DNA of 35,720 bases from Acidobacteriota bacterium (GTDB lineage: Bacteria; Acidobacteriota; DATKUA01; JAFGBY01), in the NCBI GenBank assembly GCA_016932915.1, contig JAFGBY010000024.1, forward strand, positions 1 to 35,720, given 5' to 3'. A program made the position numbers and the translations under genes. Positions within the stretch are counted from its first letter, which is position 1; each line of letters opens with the position of its first letter. Below are positions 8,829 through 18,450 of this stretch, piece after piece. Below the pieces are notes generated by a model that was not told the DNA's origin, did no database searches, and saw only the letters and a list, made by a program, of their open reading frames with translations.

Positions 8829-8857
8829 TTGCTATCCTTCGCTCTCTCATGTTAAAT
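8829..8857 (+). promoter_or_regulatory. Candidate promoter for the POT transporter
   Basis: TTGCTA at 8829-8834, a 17-base spacer and TTAAAT at 8852-8857. Both boxes are imperfect. Transcription would begin near 8864, leaving a leader of about 28 bases. Confidence 0.35.
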
Positions 8858-8892
8858 ATCGCGAAACCTAGAAATAATATAGGAGTAATATA

Positions 8893-10398
8893 ATGTCAAA
8901 AGAGGGAAAATTGAACCTCAGAGAATTTCCGCGGACATTCTGGATAGCAAACGTTTTGGAATTATTCGAGCGGGGCGCTTATTATGGCATGAATGCCGTA
9001 TTGGCGATCTATCTTACGGATAAACTTCATTTTGCTGAAGAGGCAGCCGGTTTTATTCAAGCAATTGTATACGCATTGACCTATGTATTTCCGATAATCG
9101 GAGGAGCATTAGCAGAAAAATATGGTTACAGACGCATCCTTATGGTGGCTTTTTCATTCCTGACTTTCGGCTACTTTGCCACCGGGCATGTGGACTCATA
9201 TGGGCTTGTTTTTGGATCACTTTCCATAATGGCTGTCGGTTCGGGTTTATTTAAACCTATTATTTCAGGTACTATAGCGCGCACAACGAGTGAGAAAAAT
9301 TCTGGATTCGGATTCGGAATCTATTACTGGATGATAAACCTCGGCGCATTCCTATTCCCGATTATTGCAGGGCAGCTCAAACTTATCGACTGGAAATATG
9401 TATTTATGATGTCTTCACTCTCCTGCGCCCTCATGTTTATCCCGGTAATCTTTTTCTATAAGGACCCTGAACTTCCCGGGAAAGCTAAGTCGTTTAAGGA
9501 AACAGCCTCAAATGCAGCTATGGTCCTTGGCGACTCGCGTTTTATGTTTATGCTTTTTATATATTCATGTTTCTGGATACTTTATTTCCAAAATTTCGGA
9601 TCAGTTCTCTGGTACCTCAGAGATTATATCGATCCGACCGCCGTTAATCAGGGAATGACATCATTCTTAAATACTGTATTTGGATGGATTCCAAATATAC
9701 TTCATATGGATCCTTTTAATTTTGTATTGGGCCCGGAACATGTAACTGTTGTTAATGCTGGCACAATAATACTGCTCCAGGTAATTATCAGTAGAATAGT
9801 GAAAAACTTCAAAGCTCTACCTGTAATGTCGATAGGTATTATCATCGGCTCCTGCGGATTCCTGATCCTGGCACTTACCAGTGATCCATGGCTTTTCCTC
9901 GTGGGTATCGGGGTATTCTCGATCGGGGAGATGACTACGCATCCCAAGTATTACAGCTATGTCGGGACGGTAGCCCCACAGGACAAAAAAGCGATTTACC
10001 TAGGATACGCATTTTTATACGGTGTAATCGGCTCCCTCTTCGGCAGTAACTTTGGAGCTGTGCTTTACGCAGAAATGGTCAAACCTGAAAACGGGGAACA
10101 GGGTAATCCTACCTTATTCTTTTTCATTCTTTTCGTGCTTGGTTTATTAGCATTTCTTGGCCTGAGGTTGTTCGATAAGTATTTCTCAGAAGATACTCCG
10201 GACACACAAAGAAAAGCCAGGAAATACGTTACAGGTATTTACTCATTACTTATTCTTGCCGGAATAGGCATTGTAGTATGGAAAAAATTAGTTGATGATC
10301 TTTCCCCGAAAACCATTATACAGGCTTCAATAATAGCCTTGTTGGGTATCGGTGGTCTTCTCATTACATATAAATCGAAAAAAGCGCAACAAAACTAA
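8893..10398 (+). CDS. POT (PTR2) family proton-dependent peptide transporter
   Basis: A 501-residue polytopic membrane protein of the major facilitator superfamily. Family marks are ELFERGAYYG at residues 23-32 (the ExxERFxYY proton-coupling motif, with G for F), GSGLFKPIISGTIA and YYWMINLGAFLFP (the PTR signatures), and FSIGEMTTHPKYYSYVGTVAP in the C-terminal half. It should import di- or tripeptides with protons across the inner membrane. The Phe-to-Gly change in the first motif is unusual. AGGAG precedes the ATG, and a strong terminator follows the stop, so it is likely transcribed alone. Confidence 0.92.
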   Translation: MSKEGKLNLREFPRTFWIANVLELFERGAYYGMNAVLAIYLTDKLHFAEEAAGFIQAIVYALTYVFPIIGGALAEKYGYRRILMVAFSFLTFGYFATGHVDSYGLVFGSLSIMAVGSGLFKPIISGTIARTTSEKNSGFGFGIYYWMINLGAFLFPIIAGQLKLIDWKYVFMMSSLSCALMFIPVIFFYKDPELPGKAKSFKETASNAAMVLGDSRFMFMLFIYSCFWILYFQNFGSVLWYLRDYIDPTAVNQGMTSFLNTVFGWIPNILHMDPFNFVLGPEHVTVVNAGTIILLQVIISRIVKNFKALPVMSIGIIIGSCGFLILALTSDPWLFLVGIGVFSIGEMTTHPKYYSYVGTVAPQDKKAIYLGYAFLYGVIGSLFGSNFGAVLYAEMVKPENGEQGNPTLFFFILFVLGLLAFLGLRLFDKYFSEDTPDTQRKARKYVTGIYSLLILAGIGIVVWKKLVDDLSPKTIIQASIIALLGIGGLLITYKSKKAQQN

Positions 10399-10419
10399 CC
10401 GTATTTGTTAATAATAATT

Positions 10420-10448
10420 GAGGGACTTATCAGAGTCCCTCTTTTTTT
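10420..10448 (+). terminator. Intrinsic terminator after the POT transporter
   Basis: Stem GAGGGACT (10420-10427) pairs with AGTCCCTC (10434-10441) around the loop TATCAG, followed by seven T. Confidence 0.92.
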
Positions 10449-10548
10449 ATCTTTTTTTTTAACTCCTGACAACCACACCCAATGTTGACCGTCTTTATTG
10501 GTAACAGAATGCATACTGTGAATTTGATTGAATAGGATGGAAAAGAAA

Positions 10549-12759
10549 ATGACTAAGAAAATAATTCCTTTACTGATTGTAATATTGATGTTTGTTTCAT
10601 GTGTTTATTCTGCTGGGAAAAAAGATCAGAAGATTCATGATATAACCGCATATTTCACAGAAACACCAATCCAGATTGATGGAAAGTTATCGGAGGCTGT
10701 ATGGCAGAATACGCCATCAGTTGATGATATTTTCATTTCCTGGGAACCGGCTTTCGGTTCAATTATGAAACAGAAAACCAGGGTATGGGTAGCTTACGAT
10801 AATGATAATCTCTATTTTGCATTTTATGCCTATGATGATGAACCAGAAAAAATTAAAACCTCTATCGGGAAACATGATGACATTGGCGCGGATGACTGGG
10901 TTGCTGTTCTCGTAGATACAACCGGCTCAAAACAATTCGGTTATGCTTTTTTCTGCAATCCAAGTGGAATTCAGACTGATATGCTTATGAATTCTCAGGG
11001 TAATACCGATTCAAATCCCGATTGGGTTTGGTACAGCGCTGGTGGTGTTGTAGAAGATGGATATATCGCTGAAATGCATATTCCACTGAAAAACATTAAA
11101 TACACCAGTGGTGAAAATGTCGAGATGAATGTCTTATTCGCTAGATTTATAGGCAGAGAAAATATCCAGGGCGGATGGCCTATTTTCGAACCAGGTGAAT
11201 CTCCTTACCAGGCAATGACAAAAATTACTTATAAAAAACTTAACGGACAAACTCAAATCGAGATTCTTCCATCAATAACCTATGGAGTAATTTACGATCG
11301 TGAATCTCCCGATGATTGGGTTAAAGATACTGATCAATTCGAGGTTGGTGTCTCGGGCAAAATCGGCCTTACATCGACAATCACAGCAGAGTTCACAATC
11401 AATCCCGACTTCAGCCAGGTTGAAAGCGATTCTTTCCAGGTACTAGTCAACCAGAGGTACCCGGTATTCTATGCGGAAAAAAGGCCGTTCTTCATGGAAA
11501 GTAATTACCGATTCAGTATGGCAGCTATGGGTTCAGGTGACTACAATATGTACTACCCACTCTACACGAGAAACATTGTCGACCCGGAATGGGGTATGAA
11601 ATTGAGCGGTGAAACAGGAAACCTCACTTTTGATGTTCTTCTGGCTGGAGACAACTGGCCGGGAAGAAAATATGACGATGAAATAAATCCTTATGCAGGT
11701 GATACAGCGCTCTACGCTGTTGGCAGGATGAAGTATTCTTTCAGCCCTAGCTTCTATATCGGCGGGATAGTAGCTGACAGGGAATTCGCTGATGGATACA
11801 ACAGAGTTTTCGGTGGCGATGTACAACTTTTAATAGGCTCTCACACCTTTATGAGCAATTATCTTTACAGCGAAACAACTGATGAAGATGGACTCACTGA
11901 TACTAATGGAAGCGCGTGGGGTGTTGAATATAGTTTTCAATCGCCAATTTTCAGTTCAGAGATCTTCTGGGAGCATCTGGATCCTGAGTTCAGAATGGAT
12001 ACAGCATACTATAAAAGAATTGGTATGGATAAAGTTACAGCATATGCCGGTTTTAATTTAGTTCCTCAGGGAGAAAACTGGAGCTGGATACAGAGAATAA
12101 ATCCATTTGTATTTGGTTATTATCTGCAAGATATAGATAACAATGAAGACGACTACTTCTATCTTGTCGGGTTAAGAATCAACATGTCTAACCAGGGTTA
12201 TTTCAGAATAGATTACAGGTTCTTCAGAGAATATTGGGAACATATTGCGCTGGATGGTGAACAGATGTATATAAACGGCAGCGCCCAGTTTACTAAATGG
12301 CTCTACATTTACACTCACTTCTATTTTGGGGAAGATACATATTATGATTCAAATCCGATCATGGGTGATTTCTTAAGCTTTAACCTGGAGTTCAATATAC
12401 AGCCGAATGAAAAATTCACTCAGAATTTCGATTACACTTACCAGAAAATGAACAACCCGGTCGATGATTCATTACTATATGATATAAACATCTTACGTTC
12501 CTGGACTACATATCAGTTTGATGAACACCTCTTCTTCAGGGCTATCGTTCAATATGATAGTTACCGCGAGAGAGTTCTCACCGATCTCCTGGCATCATAT
12601 ACACTGACTCCAGGAACAGTCGTTCATCTTGGGTACGGTTCACTTCATTTAAACAAGACCTGGAAGAATGATCAATGGGTCACTGCAGATGAATTGGCTG
12701 AATACTACCAGATGACACAATCATTCTTCTTTAAGGCAAGTTATCTTTTCCAACTCTAA
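10549..12759 (+). CDS. Outer-membrane protein with N-terminal CBM9-like domain and DUF5916 beta-barrel
   Basis: A 736-residue protein. A signal peptide covers about residues 1-22; FVSC could instead be a weak lipobox. A carbohydrate-binding family 9-like (DOMON-type) beta-sandwich covers about 30-215 (IQIDGKLSEAVWQNTP, TRVWVAYDNDNLYFAFYAYD, VEDGYIAEMHIPLKNIKYTS). The rest is a long barrel with alternating aromatic strands, ending in a hydrophobic strand with a terminal aromatic-X-Leu (SYLFQL). The DUF5916 hallmark NPDFSQVESDSFQVLVNQRY then EKRPFFMES is present. The ligand is unknown; family members are often near polymer- or peptide-use genes. I chose 10549 because GGATGG lies eight bases ahead. 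ATG 10537 and TTG 10528 are possible in the same frame but lack a spaced Shine-Dalgarno sequence. Confidence 0.88.
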   Translation: MTKKIIPLLIVILMFVSCVYSAGKKDQKIHDITAYFTETPIQIDGKLSEAVWQNTPSVDDIFISWEPAFGSIMKQKTRVWVAYDNDNLYFAFYAYDDEPEKIKTSIGKHDDIGADDWVAVLVDTTGSKQFGYAFFCNPSGIQTDMLMNSQGNTDSNPDWVWYSAGGVVEDGYIAEMHIPLKNIKYTSGENVEMNVLFARFIGRENIQGGWPIFEPGESPYQAMTKITYKKLNGQTQIEILPSITYGVIYDRESPDDWVKDTDQFEVGVSGKIGLTSTITAEFTINPDFSQVESDSFQVLVNQRYPVFYAEKRPFFMESNYRFSMAAMGSGDYNMYYPLYTRNIVDPEWGMKLSGETGNLTFDVLLAGDNWPGRKYDDEINPYAGDTALYAVGRMKYSFSPSFYIGGIVADREFADGYNRVFGGDVQLLIGSHTFMSNYLYSETTDEDGLTDTNGSAWGVEYSFQSPIFSSEIFWEHLDPEFRMDTAYYKRIGMDKVTAYAGFNLVPQGENWSWIQRINPFVFGYYLQDIDNNEDDYFYLVGLRINMSNQGYFRIDYRFFREYWEHIALDGEQMYINGSAQFTKWLYIYTHFYFGEDTYYDSNPIMGDFLSFNLEFNIQPNEKFTQNFDYTYQKMNNPVDDSLLYDINILRSWTTYQFDEHLFFRAIVQYDSYRERVLTDLLASYTLTPGTVVHLGYGSLHLNKTWKNDQWVTADELAEYYQMTQSFFFKASYLFQL

Positions 12760-12768
12760 TCACAACAC

Positions 12769-12795
12769 GGGGAGCTGAAAGGCTCCCCTCTTCCT
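12769..12795 (+). terminator. Hairpin terminator after the DUF5916 gene
   Basis: GGGGAGC (12769-12775) pairs with GCTCCCC (12782-12788) around TGAAAG. The following tract (TCTTCCTGTT) is only moderately T-rich. Confidence 0.65.
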
Positions 12796-12893
12796 GTTAA
12801 ATCCAAATCTTATTTCTTACTGTTAAGCTAATATAAGTCAGGGAAAATTTGATATAGGTACTCTGAGGTCGTTTGAGTAATGTCTATGGAATT

Positions 12894-13253
12894 TTAACTT
12901 CTGATCTCTTCGATTTTGCCTGCCAGATAAAACATAATTATAACAACTATTATAAGGATTGCTTTTATCAGTACCGAACCGGAACTCAAACTGTAACCAA
13001 GCATTAAAAAATGCCCAAAGAGAATTATAAAGGAAAAAGATATATTAAAACTCGAAAGTATAGTTTTGTAAAAGTAAGCCGAAGATAGAAGCAGGATAAC
13101 GATTATATCAACGTATAGTGAAGGAATAATCGCAAGGGAAATCATGAATATATTTATGGTAAACCATGGAAGATCAATAAATGGAACAGCAATAAGGATG
13201 TACGCTAAAATTGATAGAGAATAGCTGATCGCCGCTTTTTTATCAATATTCAT
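12894..13253 (-). CDS. Small integral membrane protein of unknown function
   Basis: A 119-residue protein made almost entirely of hydrophobic helices (about residues 8-26, 30-48, 50-66, 70-90 and 93-113), with charged ends (MNIDKK and GKIEEIRS). I recognise no family. It has no Shine-Dalgarno sequence, but a plausible promoter ends only eight bases before the ATG, so the message may be leaderless. The lipoprotein gene upstream on the same strand ends in its own terminator, so this is a separate unit. The membrane profile and lack of a competing frame make it likely to be real. Confidence 0.6.
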   Translation of the reverse strand: MNIDKKAAISYSLSILAYILIAVPFIDLPWFTINIFMISLAIIPSLYVDIIVILLLSSAYFYKTILSSFNISFSFIILFGHFLMLGYSLSSGSVLIKAILIIVVIIMFYLAGKIEEIRS

Positions 13254-13260
13254 AGAAGAT

Positions 13261-13288
13261 AAAATACATGCAATACTTTACATATCAA
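13261..13288 (-). promoter_or_regulatory. Candidate promoter for the small membrane protein
   Basis: On the minus strand, TTGATA (13288-13283), a 16-base spacer and TATTTT (13266-13261). Transcription would begin at about the start codon at 13253. Confidence 0.35.
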
Positions 13289-13311
13289 CATCTTGCGGTC
13301 TCTAAAGCAGA

Positions 13312-13337
13312 ACAAAAAAAACCGGGGCTTACCCGGT
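13312..13337 (-). terminator. Intrinsic terminator (minus strand)
   Basis: ACCGGG (13321-13326) pairs with CCCGGT (13332-13337). Read on the minus strand, a run of eight T follows. It ends the lipoprotein transcript about 110 bases after its stop. Confidence 0.8.
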
Positions 13338-13447
13338 ATTTTAGTACTATCAACAAACCTTTATAGGTCTGCAAATATCTTTCTGTATCTTATCTCACCT
13401 AACCGCTTCTCCCCCAGAATTCTTAGAAGCAGAGATGGATTTATATC

Positions 13448-13915
13448 TTAGTCTCTTTTTGTTCCGGTAAATGAACCATATTGTACGCAGGATTCATAGG
13501 TATCCATATCCTGCAGACCCCACTGTACATCACCGGATACAGTGTTTCCAGAAATTGTAGCGTTACAAATGACATTCCAACGTAGATAATAGGTCTTATA
13601 CGTCAAGTAGAATGTCTCATTGAAGCTGAAATTTCCATCTGCCTGGAGTGTAACATTAACAGCAAATTCATAACCAACCTGGTTCCCATCCACAGTCTGA
13701 ATCAAGATCGACACCTGACTATCAGTCTGTGTAATAACCCAGACCTGCTGTGACATCGGCGGAGAGATGACATCGGGGCAGTTTGATGCTTCCGAGTAAA
13801 ACGTCAGATCCCATGTACCCGCAACATTTGGTAGATTTAGAACGTTACAGCTCTGTGAGAATATTCCCAAAATAAACACCGCACCCATAAACAACAAAGT
13901 TCCTTTTTTAAGCAT
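13448..13915 (-). CDS. Putative lipoprotein, lipocalin-like beta-sheet type, unknown function
   Basis: A 155-residue protein with a lipoprotein signal ending FSQSC (Cys 23). The mature part begins near NVAGTWDLTFYSEA and is rich in alternating beta segments (QQVWVITQTDSQVSILIQ, ATISGNTVSGDVQWG), ending YGSFTGTKRD. The pattern 'G.W.l' then 'I.G.tvsG....... G.f.G' is that of small lipoproteins with a lipocalin-like barrel, which is a fold guess rather than a family match. It has several cysteines after the lipid anchor (45, 117 and 142), which may pair. AAGGAGG precedes the ATG. It has its own promoter and terminator, so it is monocistronic. Confidence 0.75.
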   Translation of the reverse strand: MLKKGTLLFMGAVFILGIFSQSCNVLNLPNVAGTWDLTFYSEASNCPDVISPPMSQQVWVITQTDSQVSILIQTVDGNQVGYEFAVNVTLQADGNFSFNETFYLTYKTYYLRWNVICNATISGNTVSGDVQWGLQDMDTYESCVQYGSFTGTKRD

Positions 13916-14010
13916 GGTATGCGACCTCCTTATACATTTTCCCTATTTAAACTTTACTTATCCGGGTTAGAGATATATTGCTGGAGATACAGGTAATCCT
14001 CTTAATGTAA

Positions 14011-14039
14011 ATTATAAGTCCTTGATTCACATTTTTCAA
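14011..14039 (-). promoter_or_regulatory. Strong sigma70-type promoter for the lipoprotein gene
   Basis: On the minus strand, TTGAAA (14039-14034), a 17-base spacer and a perfect TATAAT (14016-14011). It starts right after the ftsB-like stop codon and leaves a leader of about 90 bases before 13915. Confidence 0.65.
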
Positions 14040-14041
14040 GG

Positions 14042-14344
14042 TTATTCCTCCAACTCTTTAACCAGATAAACTTTTTCGCCTGGTTTAATCAAGAATAGCT
14101 GTTCCCTTGCTAATCTCTCCACTTCGAACATCCTGTTCTTAAGTGACCATATTTTAGCCCTGAGTTCCAGGTTTTGCTGTTTTATATCAGCTAGCTCGCT
14201 GTTAAGATCTTTCTCCATATTTTTACGCCTCAGAACTTCCATAAGCCCGTTACTGCCAAAAAAAGTGTACAGGCCGATCAGCAGAAGCGCAACAGCAAGC
14301 AGTGAAATAAGCAGTTTCTTGTTAAACCCGGTTTTTTTCGACAT
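14042..14344 (-). CDS. ftsB: FtsB/DivIC-type septum formation initiator
   Basis: A 100-residue bitopic protein: a short basic cytoplasmic tail (MSKKTGFNKK), one membrane helix (about 11-29), then a coiled coil (about 40-72, NSELADIKQQNLELRAKIW). The family tail ERLAREQLFLIKPGEKVYLV (about 76-95) matches the conserved 'E..Ar..l.lv.pgE' of FtsB/DivIC. In the family it bridges FtsL and FtsQ in the divisome. One base separates the eno stop from this ATG, and an eno-ftsB order is common in bacteria. It is the last gene of the operon. Confidence 0.9.
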   Translation of the reverse strand: MSKKTGFNKKLLISLLAVALLLIGLYTFFGSNGLMEVLRRKNMEKDLNSELADIKQQNLELRAKIWSLKNRMFEVERLAREQLFLIKPGEKVYLVKELEE

Positions 14345-14345
14345 C

Positions 14346-15668
<1,323 letters not shown>

Positions 15669-17072
15669 CTAAAGAATATAGTGCTCTTTTGCAGCTTTCA
15701 TAATTCTGGATAATGATTTCCGATCAGAACTTTCAGCATACAATCGTATCTTCGGCTCTGTCCCGGAAAACCTTATTAAAACCCATGAATCATCTTCTAA
15801 ATAAAGTTTTACTCCATCAGTCTGACTGATGTTCACCACCCTGATATCAGCAATCTTCGAGGGGATATTTTTCAATCTTTTCCTTGTGAAGGCTAAACCC
15901 TCATCATCAATATTAAAACTTTCGGCAGTAAAAAATATCTCGCCCCCGATATCTTCAAACATTTTTCTGATAAGGCGGGAGAGAGGTTCACCGGTCCGTG
16001 CAAGCATCTCTACAACGAGCATACAAGCCAGGATACCGTCTTTCACGGGGATATGGTTAATCTTCGTCATCCCACCGCTTTCCTCGCCACCGAAACATAT
16101 TTTATTTGTAACGAGTAAACTGCTGATATATTTAAACCCGACTGGTGTCTCAATGACATCCAGGCCGTGTTTTTTTGCAACATGATCGATAATATGGCTT
16201 GTCGCCACTGAACGGGCAACTGCGCCTGTAAATTTCCTGTCTACAGCAAGGTAATTAAGCAGACAGGGTATAATTACATTCGGGTGTATATAATTTCCCT
16301 TCTCATCCAATACGCCGAAGCGATCGCTGTCAGCATTGGTAGCAAGACCGATATCGAGCTTTTTCTCCTTTATTAACTCTTTCAATTCGACGAGGTTTTC
16401 CTCGGTTGATTGTGGAGAATAGCCACCGAAATAAGGATCACGGAAATTATGCAGCGGGTGAATTTTACATCCACTGCTGTAGAGTAGTTCATCCAGGTAA
16501 TCTCTTGCCGTTCCGTAAAGAAGGTCCAAGCCAACCTGCAAGCCAGAATTAATAAGCGGTTCGAAATTTATCTTCTCTTTCAGAAATTCAATATAGCTGT
16601 CCTTGATATCGATTGATTCTACACTGGCGACCAAAGGGGGAGCTGAAATCACAGTACCTTCCATTTCGATTTTATCAATTTCCTGTTCCAATAAATCTGT
16701 CTGTTCTGGTAAAGCTGTGCAACCGTTGTTGGAAAAGAATTTGAGACCGTTGTATTCGGCGCTGTTGTTAGAGGCCGTAAAATTTATTCCACCCTCTAGT
16801 TTGGATTTTATAATCTCGTATGATATTGCGGGAGTCGGAGTATCGCGGAGTGTGAGGTAAGTCTTGATTCCCTCAGCCGCCAGTATATTTGCTGTCTCCT
16901 TCGCAAAACGCTCCGAGAGAAAACGGGTATCATAACCTACGAGTATTCCGTTTTTCCCGCGTTTATTGTTCGTTATAATATTAGCAAGCGCTTTTGTGAC
17001 CAGACGGACATTCTTGAAAGTAAAATCTTCCCCTATTATTCCTCTCCAGCCCGAAGTTCCGAATTTTATCAT
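15669..17072 (-). CDS. Alpha-D-phosphohexomutase (phosphoglucomutase/phosphomannomutase family)
   Basis: A 467-residue enzyme with the four-domain layout of the family, which interconverts hexose 1- and 6-phosphates. Visible motifs are FGTSGWRGIIGEDFT at the start, the phospho-serine loop GGINFTASNNSAEYNG (Ser 101), the metal loop ATNADSDRFG (about 244-252), the sugar loop GGEESGGM, and the phosphate loop RFSGTEPKIRLY near the end. Two loops depart from the usual form: TASHNP reads TASNNS, and the first metal aspartate of DGDxDR is Asn. It may belong to a subfamily with altered specificity. AAGGAAG lies before the ATG. It leads the operon with eno and ftsB, behind a good promoter. Confidence 0.9.
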   Translation of the reverse strand: MIKFGTSGWRGIIGEDFTFKNVRLVTKALANIITNNKRGKNGILVGYDTRFLSERFAKETANILAAEGIKTYLTLRDTPTPAISYEIIKSKLEGGINFTASNNSAEYNGLKFFSNNGCTALPEQTDLLEQEIDKIEMEGTVISAPPLVASVESIDIKDSYIEFLKEKINFEPLINSGLQVGLDLLYGTARDYLDELLYSSGCKIHPLHNFRDPYFGGYSPQSTEENLVELKELIKEKKLDIGLATNADSDRFGVLDEKGNYIHPNVIIPCLLNYLAVDRKFTGAVARSVATSHIIDHVAKKHGLDVIETPVGFKYISSLLVTNKICFGGEESGGMTKINHIPVKDGILACMLVVEMLARTGEPLSRLIRKMFEDIGGEIFFTAESFNIDDEGLAFTRKRLKNIPSKIADIRVVNISQTDGVKLYLEDDSWVLIRFSGTEPKIRLYAESSDRKSLSRIMKAAKEHYIL

Positions 17073-17123
17073 CTAGCCATTCTTCCTTTAATCATGCTAA
17101 TTTACACGCAATACCTTAACCAT

Positions 17124-17152
17124 ATTATAAGCATATGTAACATAAATTACAA
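17124..17152 (-). promoter_or_regulatory. Promoter of the phosphohexomutase-eno-ftsB operon
   Basis: On the minus strand, TTGTAA (17152-17147), a 17-base spacer and a perfect TATAAT (17129-17124). The start would be near 17117, with a leader of about 45 bases. Confidence 0.65.
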
Positions 17153-17223
17153 GAATTAAAAACATTCTTTAGCATAAAAAACATTAAAAATGCAGTTTTT
17201 TCGATCAATTTCAAGATAAAACC

Positions 17224-18282
17224 TCACAAAAAGACTTTTTCTATCAATCCACCGCCAAGAACTATGTCTCCATCGTAAAATACCGATGATTGGCCAGGGG
17301 TAACAGCGCTTTGTGGTTCAGCAAGCTCAACAGCTGCAGTTTTTTCTCCTGTTATATTTACATTTGCTGAAGTGCCTTTATTCCTGTAACGGATTTTTGT
17401 TATACAGCTGAATTCACCTCCAGGCGGGTCAAAATGCATATTCAAATTTTTCACGGTGAAGCGTTTACTGAATGTTTCCTCCTTGGTCCCTACTATTACA
17501 CGATTCTCCGGTGGAATAATGTTTAATACGTAGAGCGGCTCACTGTATGCCACACGAAGCCCTTTTCGCTGTCCGATAGTAAAATTGTAATATCCTTCAT
17601 GTTCTCCAAGAACAGTGCCGTCTGCCAGGCAGATCTGCCCTTTTTGTGGATTAATCCCATATTCCATTAGAAGTTCCCTGTAGCTCCTGCCATGCAGAAA
17701 ACAGGCATCTTCACTCTCAGCCCGGTCCATAACCGGCAGCCTGGCTTTTAAAGCAATTTTCCTGACCTCTTCCTTGTGTAAATTGCCAAGCGGGAAAATA
17801 ATCTTTGGTAAAACATCTTTTTTTATATTATATAGGAAATATGACTGGTCTTTCTTCCCGTCAGCACCTTTTGAAATAAAGTGTTTTCCATCAATATTCT
17901 TTATATTCGCGTAATGCCCGGTGGCTATGTAATCAGATCCATTTTTCACAATATGAGTGAGTAATTCTCCGAATTTGATCTTTCGGTTACATAAAACACA
18001 GGGATTCGGGGTACTTCCATTTTTATATTCTGATATGAAAGTCTCGATTATCTCTTTTCTGAAAATTTCAGTGATGTCCAGGGAGTGATGAGATATACCA
18101 AGTCTCTCTGCGATTATTGCTGAGTCTTCGACTGCTTTTTTATCCATCTCATTGCCGCCGTGCAGAATGAGGGTGTACCCGCTTACCTCGTAACCTTCTT
18201 CTTTTAAAAGGTACGCGGCAACGGAGCTGTCAACACCCCCGCTCATCGCCACAGCGACTCTTTTCAAATTCATTTCACTCAT
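17224..18282 (-). CDS. mnmA: tRNA-specific 2-thiouridylase MnmA
   Basis: A 352-residue enzyme that thiolates uridine 34 of Lys, Glu and Gln tRNAs using ATP and persulfide sulfur. The PP-loop AMSGGVDSSVAAYLL is at residues 12-26. The catalytic cysteines are C95 in PNPCVLCNRKIKF and C194 in ESEDACFL. TGHYA, DQSYFLY and GQRKGL also match the family. Sulfur would come from a cysteine desulfurase, possibly the NifS encoded at 33561. No good ribosome site is visible for the ATG at 18282, and the in-frame ATG at 18273 is an alternative. It is divergent from hcp. Confidence 0.95.
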   Translation of the reverse strand: MSEMNLKRVAVAMSGGVDSSVAAYLLKEEGYEVSGYTLILHGGNEMDKKAVEDSAIIAERLGISHHSLDITEIFRKEIIETFISEYKNGSTPNPCVLCNRKIKFGELLTHIVKNGSDYIATGHYANIKNIDGKHFISKGADGKKDQSYFLYNIKKDVLPKIIFPLGNLHKEEVRKIALKARLPVMDRAESEDACFLHGRSYRELLMEYGINPQKGQICLADGTVLGEHEGYYNFTIGQRKGLRVAYSEPLYVLNIIPPENRVIVGTKEETFSKRFTVKNLNMHFDPPGGEFSCITKIRYRNKGTSANVNITGEKTAAVELAEPQSAVTPGQSSVFYDGDIVLGGGLIEKVFL

Positions 18283-18373
18283 CTCGACTAAAATAATACG
18301 TCACTTATGTTATCATTACACCATCTGCTTTAAACTATTTTTTCAATATTTTCATATTTTTTAAAAAAATAGC

Positions 18374-18401
18374 TTGAAAAGTTGATTTAAAGGTCTAATA
18401 T
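18374..18401 (+). promoter_or_regulatory. Candidate hcp promoter
   Basis: TTGAAA (18374-18379), a 16-base spacer and TAATAT (18396-18401). Transcription would begin near 18408, just before the palindrome at 18412. Confidence 0.5.
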
Positions 18402-18411
18402 GGTTAGTGAG

Positions 18412-18429
18412 CACTTACTTACGTAAGTG
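18412..18429. promoter_or_regulatory. Candidate operator: palindrome over the hcp start region
   Basis: CACTTAC and GTAAGTG flank the site, and its core ACTTACGTAAGT (18417-18428) is a perfect 12-base palindrome. It lies immediately downstream of the predicted transcription start, where a bound protein would repress. The sequence differs from the NsrR site I know, so the regulator is unknown. Confidence 0.45.
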
Positions 18430-18450
18430 GAAAATAGAGGAAGGTGTTAT

